The notes under the pieces were generated by a model. The model saw nothing but the letters and a program-made list of their open reading frames with translations, was not told where the DNA came from and did no database searches. The translations under genes were made by a program, and so were the position numbers. Below, piece after piece: positions 17,661-26,334 of a stretch of 64,000 bases of DNA (positions are counted from its first letter, which is position 1; every line of letters starts with the position of its first letter). The DNA comes from Pseudoalteromonas neustonica (lineage in GTDB: Bacteria > Pseudomonadota > Gammaproteobacteria > Enterobacterales > Alteromonadaceae): assembly GCF_001653135.1 (NCBI RefSeq), contig NZ_BDDS01000004.1, positions 248,001 through 312,000 on the forward strand, read 5' to 3'.

Positions 17661-18652
17661 ACTTTGTCATCGTCGGAACCAATTTTATCAGCGATACGCT
17701 ACTGAGAGCGGCACAAACCCTACCTGAATTTAACTTATATGGCGTATGCTCAAGAGCAACAAACAGCGGTGAAGCATTTTTAATAAAGCATAACCACCAT
17801 AATGCAAAAGTGTTTACCACTATAGAGCAAGTTTGTAATGATGAAAATGTCGATGTAGTTTATATAGCTGCGCCAAATAGCCTGCATAAATCCTATGCCA
17901 TTAGCTGCTTAGAATCGCAGAAGCACGTACTTGGCGAAAAACCTTCTGCGGCGAATAGTCATGAGTTAAAAGATATTATTTGCGCCGCTAAAAAACACAA
18001 CCGCCTCTATATGGAAGCAATGATGACGACGCATCTGCCTAATTTTGAAATCATTAAAAATGCTTTACACAAAATTGGCACCCCTCGTAAATACATTGGT
18101 CAATACAGTCAATATTCGTCTCGTTACGATAGGTATAAAAGTGGTGAACGCCCAAATACATTTTTACCTGAATTCGCCAACGGCGCGCTTGTCGATTTAG
18201 GTATTTATCCGCTGTATATTTTAATTGCACTGTGGGGCGCACCCAAGAGTGTACAGGCTAGTGGGGTATTACTGGAGACTGGTGTTGATGGCGCTGGCGA
18301 TCTATTACTCAATTACGATGATAGACAAGCGGTGATCAGTTATTCAAAGATCTCCCAAGGAGATAACTTTACCGAAATTCAAGGTGAAAAAGGCAGGCTA
18401 CGCATTGAAGCCGTGTCGCAGCTTAAACGCGTTCAGTTTATAGCGAATGACGGTACTGTTGAGGAACTATCAAAACCATTTGATACACACTTTATGCGCT
18501 ATGAAGTTGCCCACTTTATTAAAACGGTTAATTCGCAGTTGTGTGAGTCACCAATTAATACGCATCAATTATCGCTCGATGTAATGACCGTGCTCGATAA
18601 TGCACGTAAGCAATTAGGTGTGAGCTACCCAAATGATAAATCAAAAGTGTAA
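17657..18652 (+). CDS. Gfo/Idh/MocA family oxidoreductase
   Basis: A 331-residue NAD(P)-dependent dehydrogenase. The N-terminal Rossmann domain begins MNFVIVGTNFISDTLLRAA (a variant GxGxxG), with VDVVYIAAPNSLHKSYAISCLESQKHVLGEKPSA carrying the conserved EKP. The C-terminal alpha/beta domain includes GALVDLGIYPLYIL, the region of the catalytic D...H/Y. Substrates in this family are sugars, inositols or diols; none can be assigned here. Translation is coupled to the BMT5-like gene by the ATGA overlap. A hairpin (7-bp stem TGCTAGC/GCTAGCA, 18686-18718) follows. Confidence 0.85.
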   Translation: MNFVIVGTNFISDTLLRAAQTLPEFNLYGVCSRATNSGEAFLIKHNHHNAKVFTTIEQVCNDENVDVVYIAAPNSLHKSYAISCLESQKHVLGEKPSAANSHELKDIICAAKKHNRLYMEAMMTTHLPNFEIIKNALHKIGTPRKYIGQYSQYSSRYDRYKSGERPNTFLPEFANGALVDLGIYPLYILIALWGAPKSVQASGVLLETGVDGAGDLLLNYDDRQAVISYSKISQGDNFTEIQGEKGRLRIEAVSQLKRVQFIANDGTVEELSKPFDTHFMRYEVAHFIKTVNSQLCESPINTHQLSLDVMTVLDNARKQLGVSYPNDKSKV

Positions 18653-18685
18653 TCTAATCGGTTATCTTTTAAAGAGTTTATTGTT

Positions 18686-18718
18686 TGCTAGCGGTTTAAA
18701 TTAACGCCGGGGCTAGCA
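18686..18718 (+). terminator. Possible terminator hairpin after the oxidoreductase gene
   Basis: TGCTAGC and GCTAGCA flank a 19-base loop that has a further short dyad (GCGGTT/AACGCC). No U-run; it is a modest candidate for the 3' end of the two-gene unit. Confidence 0.4.
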
Positions 18719-18849
18719 GTACTGTGCCCCTTTCCTAGCCTCATTAATTACCGCCAAAACGGTCACCATTTTTAATCGCAAAACCTTACTACCACTAGTA
18801 AAAAAAAGGTAAAATGACTAAAACATTACTCTTTGGTTTAAGGATTGCA

Positions 18850-19728
18850 ATGCCGCGTACAATCTCCCCTTTTTTTCTCGCTATTATTTGTGTATTACTG
18901 GCAATGGTCACTTTGCAATCTGGTATTTCTATTGCTAAAAACCTTTTTCCTATTATTGGCCCAGAAGGCACTACAGCTCTGCGCCTCGGTTTTTCTGCCA
19001 TCATTTTATGCTTAGTGTTTAAACCATGGAAAGCATTTCCTCGTCTAGGTCAACGCCTTCCTATTGTTATTTATGGTTTAAGTTTAGGCGGGATGAACAT
19101 ACTATTTTTTCATGCTATTGAGCGTATTCCGCTTGGAATTGGTGTCGCATTGGAATTTACAGGGCCTTTAGCTGTCGCGCTATTATCATCGAGACGAAAA
19201 CGCGACCTGTTTTGGGTTGGCTGTGCTATTGCCGGGATTTTTATGCTTCTTCCTGATATGACCGGTGAAGAAAGCCTTGATCCTATAGGTGTTTTACTCG
19301 CTCTTGGTGCAGGAGCATGTTGGGCGGGTTATATTTTATTTGGTAAAAAAACAGGTAATCAAGGCTCTGGAGGCATGACAGTAGCACTTGGAATGAGTGT
19401 AGCCGCCATTGTATTAGTCCCCTATGGTGCAATATCACAAGGTGCTGCATTACTCACCTGGGAAGTGATACCGTTAGGTTTATTAGTCGCAGTGATGTCG
19501 AGCGCCTTGCCTTATACGCTTGAGATGGTGGCATTACGTAACATGCCTGCACAGGGTTTTAGTATTATGATGAGTTTAGAGCCTGCAATTGCTGCAATGG
19601 CAGGGTTTATGATTTTAAGTGAACTCTTAAGCATTTGGCAATGGTTAGCTATTTTACTTGTCATTATTGCATCTGTGGGTAGCTCATTATCCGTTAAGCA
19701 AGAACCTGCACCTAAAGAGCAAGTATGA
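18850..19728 (+). CDS. rhtA: Threonine/homoserine exporter RhtA (EamA/DMT family)
   Basis: A ten-helix drug/metabolite transporter of 292 residues. Family motifs match RhtA closely: GPEGTTALRLGFSAIIL, KPWKAF, YGLSLGGMNILFF, GIGVALEFTGPLAVALLSSRR, LALGAGACWAGYIL and ALPYTLEMVALR. E. coli RhtA (295 residues) exports Thr, homoserine and other amino acids and analogues from the cytoplasm. I prefer the ATG at 18850, preceded by AAGGA at the right distance and giving the family length; an in-frame ATG at 18814 with AAAGGT upstream would add 12 residues. Confidence 0.88.
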   Translation: MPRTISPFFLAIICVLLAMVTLQSGISIAKNLFPIIGPEGTTALRLGFSAIILCLVFKPWKAFPRLGQRLPIVIYGLSLGGMNILFFHAIERIPLGIGVALEFTGPLAVALLSSRRKRDLFWVGCAIAGIFMLLPDMTGEESLDPIGVLLALGAGACWAGYILFGKKTGNQGSGGMTVALGMSVAAIVLVPYGAISQGAALLTWEVIPLGLLVAVMSSALPYTLEMVALRNMPAQGFSIMMSLEPAIAAMAGFMILSELLSIWQWLAILLVIIASVGSSLSVKQEPAPKEQV

Positions 19729-19818
19729 TTGGCTAATCTGATACTATAATTTCTACTAATAGCACGATAATCTATCTGGAACAGGCACATACGACCAATT
19801 ACATACAAGGATGTTAAA

Positions 19819-20199
19819 ATGTTGAACTGGTTAAAAAACACATTATCCAAGAGTATCTGGCACACATTAGCTATGATAATCATAATGCTTGTTGCAGGCC
19901 CTGAAATCATGATTAGTATGGAGTTAATGGCTATAGTTGAAGTGTTAGGCGCCTCAACATTCGTTGCAATGTATTTTAGCGGGTTAAAATTATTTATTTG
20001 TAATTGTTGGAATAGGTTTAAGACATTTGAATCCCATTCTTTTTTCTTTATCCCGTCATTTGATGCTTTAAAACAAATGCCCTCTCTTTTTATTCACGCA
20101 ATACCCGAGCGCACTATTGTAATTGCTTATCTCTGTGTTCTTATTGGCTGCACATTATGCCTTTATATTAATATTGCTTTCCCGACAACCACAGGCTAA
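19819..20199 (+). CDS. Hypothetical membrane protein
   Basis: A 126-residue protein with hydrophobic segments at about 16-33, 35-52 and 100-120, and a soluble loop with CNCWNRF and FFFIPSFDALKQMP. AAGGATG precedes the ATG. No family recognised. It lies alone between rhtA and a repeat element. Confidence 0.6.
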   Translation: MLNWLKNTLSKSIWHTLAMIIIMLVAGPEIMISMELMAIVEVLGASTFVAMYFSGLKLFICNCWNRFKTFESHSFFFIPSFDALKQMPSLFIHAIPERTIVIAYLCVLIGCTLCLYINIAFPTTTG

Positions 20200-20205
20200 C
20201 CACAT

Positions 20206-20227
20206 AAAAAGGCTCTAAGTGAGCCTT
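20206..20227 (-). terminator. Terminator for the PAS-GGDEF gene, displaced by a repeat element
   Basis: Stem AAGGCTC/GAGCCTT (20209-20215, 20221-20227) with TAAGT loop. Read on the minus strand it is followed by T residues (complement of A at 20206-20210). It therefore suits minus-strand transcripts arriving from the PAS-GGDEF gene, but a 186-bp repeat element now separates it from that gene's stop codon. Confidence 0.6.
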
Positions 20228-20230
20228 GAT

Positions 20231-20416
20231 TAGGGTCTGTTGAACTTTGCGGATTAAAATTTGTTCACCCGCGAGGCGATTTGATCACGGTGCAAGGTTT
20301 GGAATCGAGTGGGCTAAGTAAAAACCGAGCAAAGCGTGTGCGTCCTGCTCACGCCCCTTACCTAAATACCAGACAGGCTGTCTGCAAATTTAACCTTGAA
20401 AGGTCAACAGACCTTA
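20231..20416. mobile_element. MITE-like element, family 1, short copy in reverse orientation
   Basis: Ends TAGGGTCTGTTGAACTTTG and (complement of) AAGGTCTGTTGACCTTTC are inverted repeats related to those of the element at 10087. Internal stretches also match that element read in reverse (GATTAAAATTTGTTCA versus GATTGAAATTTGTTCA; GCAAGGTTTG versus GCGAGGTTTG; AAGTAAAAACCGAG versus AAGTAAAAATCGAG), with a net internal loss of about 130 bp. The right end runs into the stop codon of the PAS-GGDEF gene (TTA at 20414-20416). Confidence 0.75.
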
Positions 20417-21280
20417 ATAAACAATACGGTTTCCCCCTGCATTTTTAGCTCGATACATCGCCTGATCCGCATATTGAATTAGCTGCATATCGCTCGTTCC
20501 ATTCTCAGGGTAGCTTGCAATGCCAATACTACTTGATAGATCTAAAATTAAGCTTTCAATTTTAAATGGGTGCTTACATTGCACACAGATTTTTTCAGCA
20601 ATATTATAAATATACTCCCGTTCACTTATACCATTGAGTAACACAACAAATTCGTCACCGCCTAGGCGTCCAACGGTGTCAGAGCTTCTAACACAACTCA
20701 ATAATCGCTGCGAAATACTTTGTAATAACTTATCGCCAATGAGATGGCCATGGGTATCATTAACATCCTTAAAACCGTCTATATCAATAAATAACAACGA
20801 TAACTCTACTGCGCTGCGATCGGCCTTTGTTAAGGCATGTTGGATACGATCAAGTAATAACATTCTATTTGGCAGGCCTGTAAGTTGGTCGTGCCCAACC
20901 ATATATTGAAGCTGCTTTTCAAACTCTTTACGCTCAGTAATATCATGCGCAACTGCAATTCTAACTTGGTGTAGCTCAGACCATCTAACAGACCACAGTA
21001 TATGTAATACTTGCCCATCTTTACGCACCCAGCGATTTTCAAATCGTGGCCTTGACTCCCCCGATAATAAAACTTCAACCGTGTCGTGGGTGATATCATG
21101 ATCATCTTTATAAACAAAATCGATCATTGGCTTACCTATCACTTCACTTGGAAGGTAACCAAAGATATTTTCAAATGCAGCACTAACAAAAACAAAATGA
21201 CCTTTTTTATCAACAACACAGACCGCATCTAGCATCAACTCGAGTACATCTGTTAGACAAAATAATTCATTATTTTTCAT
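20414..21280 (-). CDS. PAS-GGDEF diguanylate cyclase
   Basis: A 288-residue cytoplasmic protein: PAS domain (about 8-120, LDAVCVVDKKGHFVFVSAAFENIFGY), a PAC-type end (RIAVAHDITERKEFEKQLQ) and a GGDEF domain (about 125-285) with intact RLGGDEFVVL and LFIDIDGFKDVNDTHGH. It should make c-di-GMP in response to whatever the PAS domain senses. No membrane segments. The final codons (GGNRIVY then stop) lie directly against a repeat element whose terminal bases include the stop codon. Confidence 0.9.
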   Translation of the reverse strand: MKNNELFCLTDVLELMLDAVCVVDKKGHFVFVSAAFENIFGYLPSEVIGKPMIDFVYKDDHDITHDTVEVLLSGESRPRFENRWVRKDGQVLHILWSVRWSELHQVRIAVAHDITERKEFEKQLQYMVGHDQLTGLPNRMLLLDRIQHALTKADRSAVELSLLFIDIDGFKDVNDTHGHLIGDKLLQSISQRLLSCVRSSDTVGRLGGDEFVVLLNGISEREYIYNIAEKICVQCKHPFKIESLILDLSSSIGIASYPENGTSDMQLIQYADQAMYRAKNAGGNRIVY

Positions 21281-21455
21281 TCAGCCATTTTTCCTGTTTA
21301 GAATTCGTAGTTTGGTCTACCGTAATCCATGTAGTAAGCAATGCGAAGCTAAGCTTATTTATAGTTTATTATAGAGTAAATTACATATCTTAAACGTACT
21401 TTTACTGTTTAACCTCATAATAAGAATCGAATTATAAAATAATGATATGTTGCTC

Positions 21456-21722
21456 TATATACCCAAGCCACCTCAATATGCAGAATTCAGCGTTTCAAAG
21501 GGGCTTAATATCAAGGCATTACTTTGCAATAATGGCCGTCCCTTTTAATAAGTAACAACGATGAGAGTGAGCACCTGTGAAACGCCCAACGGGTTGGCTT
21601 AAAAGCGATTTATACAGCGTTATTGATTTTAACAATAGAACCACTATTATTTGCAATCAATGCCTTGCCTAAATCGCTTTTAATTCCAACTGAAACTCGC
21701 ACCTTGAGGTGGCTTGGGTATA
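21456..21722. mobile_element. MITE-like element, family 2, copy B (complete)
   Basis: About 265 bp, same orientation and nearly the same sequence as copy A at 16555: left end ACCCAAGCCACCTCAATATG, nested AAAAGCGATTTA/TAAATCGCTTTT pair, right end CACCTTGAGGTGGCTTGGGT. It abuts copy C; the shared TATATA forms a palindromic junction (TTGGGTATATACCTAAG). The preceding bases 21281-21455 are AT-rich with no gene seen and should hold the promoter of the PAS-GGDEF gene. Confidence 0.8.
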
Positions 21723-21861
21723 TACCTAAGCCACCTCAAGGTGCAGAATTCAGCGTTGCATAGCAACTTAATATCAAGGCATGACTTTGCAACAACGCAA
21801 TCTCCTTAAGAAGTAGCAACGATGAGATAAAGTGCCTGTGCAACGCCCAAACGGTTGGTTA
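21721..21861. mobile_element. MITE-like element, family 2, copy C (truncated)
   Basis: The left 140 bp of the family (ACCTAAGCCACCTCAAGGTG, then CAGAATTCAGCGTT and the TAATATCAAGGCAT block) in direct tandem with copy B. Similarity stops at GGTTGGTTAAAA, where the nested inverted repeat would begin; from there the sequence is the 3' end of the DUF5916-type gene. The stop codon of that gene (TTA at 21859-21861) is inside the last bases that match the repeat. Confidence 0.7.
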
Positions 21862-24105
21862 AAATAAATAACGCACTTTAAAGGTAAGCTGGTCTTGATC
21901 GCGTTCTTGCCATAACGTATTTAAGTTACGTAACCATTTATGGGAGCCTACATCATCATCGAAGCTCGCACCACCTCGGTTGTATACTAAATAAATATCA
22001 GAATACGCACCTAACTTATAACGTAGCTTTATTTGACTTGTAAAGCGTTGATCAGTAAAGCTATTGTCTATACCTACTTGTTTATTTAGCTGGTTTTGTG
22101 AAATATCGTATACTGAATCTGTTTTAGCATCTAAAATAACCCATTGGAAAATAAAGCTTAATTCCAAATTATCGGTAATTAAACCGGCTGCATTCAAATA
22201 GCTAACATAAAATTTACGGTCAAACTGCGTAACTTGATCTGGGTCGGTACCAATCACTAACCCATCACCAATTCGGTAAAATTGGTTGAATTTAACGCTC
22301 CAGTTATGATGCGGCATCCATGTCATATCAACGGCGTATTGCTGCGCTAGTCCATCAATACCTTCTTCGTCTAACTGAAAGCTGGCAGCCCAACTAAACT
22401 CCCCAGTATAAGGACTACCATAAAAGAGTCGGCTACTAAGTGTGCTGTTACTTTGATAAAGCCCTACACCACGACCAATTAAATCATCCCACCCTGATGT
22501 AAAGTACTTAAGTGATGCACTGGCCGTTGCACCATTATCTAAAATAAATGATGCTGTATAAGCTTGTAATGCAGGGAGCTTTAAACCGTTATCGGTACTT
22601 TGATAACTGGTATCAATGCTGTGTTTCACTTGGTTTATAAAACCGTCAGAGTAATTAACCGCATGATTATAATTAAGTTCAGTTACTCGCCAGTTATTAC
22701 GCTGTTTATAACCTAAATCATTATTTTCAAATTGATCATCAAGGCGTAAATAGTCACCTGCAAAGCTTACATTTGGATTAAACTGGTATTTAACATTAGC
22801 GCTTAAGCCATAACCTTGTTGATCAATTTCTTGAGTACCATAATCAACTTTACCTTGTTGAATATCTGAAAATAACAGCGCACTTTGTAAAGACCACGTT
22901 TCACTTTGATATTGGCTGTCAAATGCCGCTGTTTTTGCTTCACGTGCTAACCAAGGTCGCTCTGTTTGTGTCACTAGCAGCCCTGATTGCCAGTTATCTT
23001 GGCGAAAACGTGCTCGACCCACATAAAATTCTTTGCCTGCATCTGATTCTAAATCGTCTTCATGTACCGCAAAACCTGCAAATTGCCAATGCTCACCTTG
23101 GTGGATAAAACGCCCGGCAGCATCAATCGGTGTTATCTGCTCTGTCCCATCATCACTACCCGCACCAATACGTCGCGTATGAATAAGCCGCGTATTTTGC
23201 TCTGCTGTTACATTTAGCACACCAATATCTTGAGTGAAAAACGCTCGTTTATCTGTCGTTAGAGTTTCAACTGTGGAATAGTTAACTACCAACTCATCGC
23301 TATCTACTTGACCAAAATCAGGGTTAACCGCCACACTCAATTTTTGATGATGATCGGGTTTGTAAATTAAATCAAAGCCGATATCGACATTATTGTCGTC
23401 AGCAATAAAGTTTTGCTCAGACGTTATGTAAGGCACAAATGACCACTGCTGAGAAGTAGGGATCTGGGCCAGTACTTTCGGCATATTTAAATAAAAATCA
23501 CTCTTACCCGTAGTCTGCTGTTGCGACCCATAGATATGGTTTTTCGCTAATTCATATAATTGTAAAGACACCCCCACGCTCGCCAAATCTTGTTCATCAC
23601 GGTTTGGCCTAAATGAAACCGTTTGCCAAGGGATAAAAATTTCATTCGTCCAGTAATCAGGGTACTCATAAAAAGCTGACTGCCATACGCCATCCCAATC
23701 GAAGTCAGTGGTTAATTGCGGTGTTAATACAGCATCTTGAATGCCTCCACCTAATGTGGCCGAAAACTGATAGGCGCCACTGCCATCCCCTGAAAAATCT
23801 ATCACAAAACGGTTAAAATCAGCTTGCATAAAGCCATCTTGTAGGTTGTATTGCTTTTTACGGTCGCCTTCTTTTTGAAAGTTTTTAAAACCAATATAAA
23901 TGCCCTCTTCAGTGGTGAATACGAGTCCCTGTACTTTGTTTTGAGTTACTTCCAGTGTGGCGGGGACTACTTTAAAGAAGTCATGATAAGCCGTCGCGTT
24001 ATGCCATTGAACCTCGTTCAACTGACCATCTATTTTTATATCTTTTGCGATCACAGACTGGCTCACCAACAAGGCGGCCGACACACTTACTAACGTTTTC
24101 ATCAT
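21859..24105 (-). CDS. DUF5916/CBM9-like outer-membrane beta-barrel protein
   Basis: A 748-residue exported protein. Signal peptide of about 20 residues (MMKTLVSVSAALLVSQSVIA), then a carbohydrate-binding family 9-like domain (about 22-200: IDGQLNEVQWHNATAY, EGIYIGFKNFQ), then a DUF5916-type region (AVNPDFGQVDSDELVVNYS, DKRAFFTQDIGV) and a long series of alternating amphipathic strands ending in TFKVRYLF, a Phe-terminated outer-membrane barrel signal. Proteins of this type are common in Alteromonadales and Bacteroidetes; function is not established, although glycan or peptide handling is often suggested. Divergent from a CadC-like regulator with a 122-base gap containing an inverted repeat. 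Confidence 0.82.
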   Translation of the reverse strand: MMKTLVSVSAALLVSQSVIAKDIKIDGQLNEVQWHNATAYHDFFKVVPATLEVTQNKVQGLVFTTEEGIYIGFKNFQKEGDRKKQYNLQDGFMQADFNRFVIDFSGDGSGAYQFSATLGGGIQDAVLTPQLTTDFDWDGVWQSAFYEYPDYWTNEIFIPWQTVSFRPNRDEQDLASVGVSLQLYELAKNHIYGSQQQTTGKSDFYLNMPKVLAQIPTSQQWSFVPYITSEQNFIADDNNVDIGFDLIYKPDHHQKLSVAVNPDFGQVDSDELVVNYSTVETLTTDKRAFFTQDIGVLNVTAEQNTRLIHTRRIGAGSDDGTEQITPIDAAGRFIHQGEHWQFAGFAVHEDDLESDAGKEFYVGRARFRQDNWQSGLLVTQTERPWLAREAKTAAFDSQYQSETWSLQSALLFSDIQQGKVDYGTQEIDQQGYGLSANVKYQFNPNVSFAGDYLRLDDQFENNDLGYKQRNNWRVTELNYNHAVNYSDGFINQVKHSIDTSYQSTDNGLKLPALQAYTASFILDNGATASASLKYFTSGWDDLIGRGVGLYQSNSTLSSRLFYGSPYTGEFSWAASFQLDEEGIDGLAQQYAVDMTWMPHHNWSVKFNQFYRIGDGLVIGTDPDQVTQFDRKFYVSYLNAAGLITDNLELSFIFQWVILDAKTDSVYDISQNQLNKQVGIDNSFTDQRFTSQIKLRYKLGAYSDIYLVYNRGGASFDDDVGSHKWLRNLNTLWQERDQDQLTFKVRYLF

Positions 24106-24176
24106 TGCATTTACTTTGTGTAATTATTTTCTTTATAAGAACAAAAATACGTGCATAAAGATCTGATTTTTTACTG

Positions 24177-24206
24177 AATAAAGATGACTAGTCCCTTATC
24201 TTTATT
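24177..24206. promoter_or_regulatory. Inverted repeat in the divergent promoter region, candidate operator
   Basis: AATAAAGAT (24177-24185) and ATCTTTATT (24198-24206) are a perfect 9+9 inverted repeat with a 12-base spacer, lying midway between the divergent DUF5916-type gene and the CadC-like regulator. It could be the binding site for that regulator; it could also be chance in AT-rich DNA. Confidence 0.4.
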
Positions 24207-24227
24207 GACTTTTATCTGAATAGCGGT

Positions 24228-26312
24228 ATGTTTAGGTGGATTCAAACTGGTAACAAAAAAATGCAGTCAATAGATATAAATAACAACCAAGATCCAACAG
24301 CCGAGAAAGTAACTATCTATTATTTTGATGACTTTGCTTTTGACGCACAGCACGATGAACTTAAAAATATTGCAAGCAATCTTGTACATAAACTAGAGCC
24401 TCAAGTTGCGCATTTATTGCGGTTGTTTTTAGCCAGCCCAGATCAAGTGATCTCAAAAGAGCTGATCCAACAAAGCTTATGGCCTAACACGGTGGTTGAG
24501 CAAAACAGTTTGTATCAAATATTAACTAAATTACGCCGTGTCTTAAATGATTCAACCAAGTCACCTAAGTGTATTAAAACTGTGCCTAAAAAAGGCTATC
24601 GGTTTATTGCCAATGTAAGCACTGAGCTGCCAAAACCACTTGCAGATATAATTCCAACAACTAAAAATGAAAAATCTTTAAACCAACCCCCAACTCGATG
24701 GATGTGGTTACTCCCTGTAATAATTGTGTGTTTTAGTGCCTATGCATTTTTTAATAGCGATGAACCCGAAATAAAAGTCCCACTTTATCATCTCGAAGAT
24801 GTCAGTTACGCATTAGGGTTAGAGTTTGATGTAGACGCTCACCCACATGCAGATTTGCTCGCCTACATTAAAGATATAAAAACACTCACGATTAGTAATA
24901 AGCAAGGTACTGTGTTATTTCAGCAGCCAAGCACCTATCGTGCTGCAAAGCCTAGTTGGCAAAAAGAAGGAAAATTGCTGGCCTATTGGCAATACCGAGA
25001 AGATCAATGCGATTTAAAAATAATCACCCCGCAAGGTGCTATCGCACACAATGGCCCAGCCATCTCGTGTGAATTAGCACAAGAACCTGTTTGGAAAAAC
25101 AGTAAAGAACTTATTTTAACCATTAAACAACACGGTACTTTAGTCCCGTATTTATATAGATTAACTAATAATGCTCTTATTCCTTTGCCTTTAAAGTTAC
25201 CTCAAAACAGCATCTATAAAGGCGCTTTAAATGCATGGAATGACAAAACATATTATTTATTAAATCATAAAGACCACACTAGCAGTTTGATTGAGCTAAG
25301 CGGTCGTACTGTACTCAACTGGGATTTTCCAATTTGGCTAGCAACGTTTGATCCACAGCAACAAACAATTGTCAGTAACGATGTCAGTCAGCGTCACGGC
25401 TTAATAGCAACACGACTAGATAAAACACACTACCCGATATTTAGCACCGCGCAGGGCCTATTTAGCAGTATCTCAATTGATCATGCTGGTGATATGTATA
25501 CTGCCATTGAGAGCTGGCAGGTAAATATTCGTGATAAAGACAATTTACCTATTTTTTCAACATCAAGCATTGACTACTTACCCGTAAGTAACGCTTTAGG
25601 CGAAACTGCATTTATGTCGCGACGCAGCGGTATTTGTGAAGTCTATTTACACAGTGAAAATAACGTCACGCGCTTATCGCAACATAAAGGCTATGAGTAT
25701 GTGCAATTTTTAGAATGGCGACCTGATCTATCCATGCTAGTTTCAAACCGTGATATGGATATTGCTCTGTACGATCGCCAAGGTATGGTACAACAATTTA
25801 CCAGCGCACTTGATCAGTCAATTAAAAATTTAGGATGGTATAACGCGGACACACTCTATGCATTTGATGGTAAAACGGTGCATTTATATAATCTGCAAGG
25901 TCGCTTACTTTCATCTATTAGTCTTGACGCACAACTTGCTTACTATAATGTTTATAATTCAAGCTGGCTCATCCTTAAAAATAATCAGTTGTTCAATTTA
26001 ACTGAGCTGACTAATAACATGTTCTTTGGTAATAAATTGACTGATAAACAGCTCGCAAACAGCGTTACTTTAACCAATAAACAAGTTAATCAATTTCATA
26101 ATATACGCATAAAGAACAATAACTTGTATTGGCAATCATCATGGTCAAAACACGATCATATTTGGCAATTGAATTTAGCCACTCAACAGATAACTAAAGT
26201 GGCCAAAGGCAATTTGATTTGGCATTTTGATATAAACGCCAATGAGGAGCTCACTATTGCTAAAATGGAAGCGCTAGAGGGCGATATTAAACGCTTAACC
26301 ACCGTTAATTAA
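24228..26312 (+). CDS. CadC-like membrane-bound transcriptional regulator
   Basis: A 694-residue one-component regulator. An OmpR/CadC-type winged helix lies at about residues 30-130 (VISKELIQQSLWPNTVVEQNSLYQILTKLRRVLND, then CIKTVPKKGYRFIANV). A single membrane helix at about 160-178 (WLLPVIIVCFSAYAFF) is followed by a large periplasmic domain (about 180-694) rich in beta-strand repeats that look TolB/propeller-like (PSWQKEGKLLAYWQYRE, FLEWRPDLSMLVSNR). The DNA-binding domain is intact. The ATG at 24228 is used; an alternative at 24261 would remove 11 residues. Its target is probably the divergent outer-membrane gene (inference from position). Confidence 0.85.
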   Translation: MFRWIQTGNKKMQSIDINNNQDPTAEKVTIYYFDDFAFDAQHDELKNIASNLVHKLEPQVAHLLRLFLASPDQVISKELIQQSLWPNTVVEQNSLYQILTKLRRVLNDSTKSPKCIKTVPKKGYRFIANVSTELPKPLADIIPTTKNEKSLNQPPTRWMWLLPVIIVCFSAYAFFNSDEPEIKVPLYHLEDVSYALGLEFDVDAHPHADLLAYIKDIKTLTISNKQGTVLFQQPSTYRAAKPSWQKEGKLLAYWQYREDQCDLKIITPQGAIAHNGPAISCELAQEPVWKNSKELILTIKQHGTLVPYLYRLTNNALIPLPLKLPQNSIYKGALNAWNDKTYYLLNHKDHTSSLIELSGRTVLNWDFPIWLATFDPQQQTIVSNDVSQRHGLIATRLDKTHYPIFSTAQGLFSSISIDHAGDMYTAIESWQVNIRDKDNLPIFSTSSIDYLPVSNALGETAFMSRRSGICEVYLHSENNVTRLSQHKGYEYVQFLEWRPDLSMLVSNRDMDIALYDRQGMVQQFTSALDQSIKNLGWYNADTLYAFDGKTVHLYNLQGRLLSSISLDAQLAYYNVYNSSWLILKNNQLFNLTELTNNMFFGNKLTDKQLANSVTLTNKQVNQFHNIRIKNNNLYWQSSWSKHDHIWQLNLATQQITKVAKGNLIWHFDINANEELTIAKMEALEGDIKRLTTVN

Positions 26313-26328
26313 CTGATCTTGCAGTTAA
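26309..26328. terminator. Short hairpin between convergent genes
   Basis: TTAACTG/CAGTTAA with a 6-base loop overlaps the stop codon of the CadC-like gene and lies 7 bases before the end of the kinase-like gene. The gap between the genes is only 22 bases, so this is the only candidate terminator for either. Confidence 0.45.
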
Positions 26329-26334
26329 AAGGAC

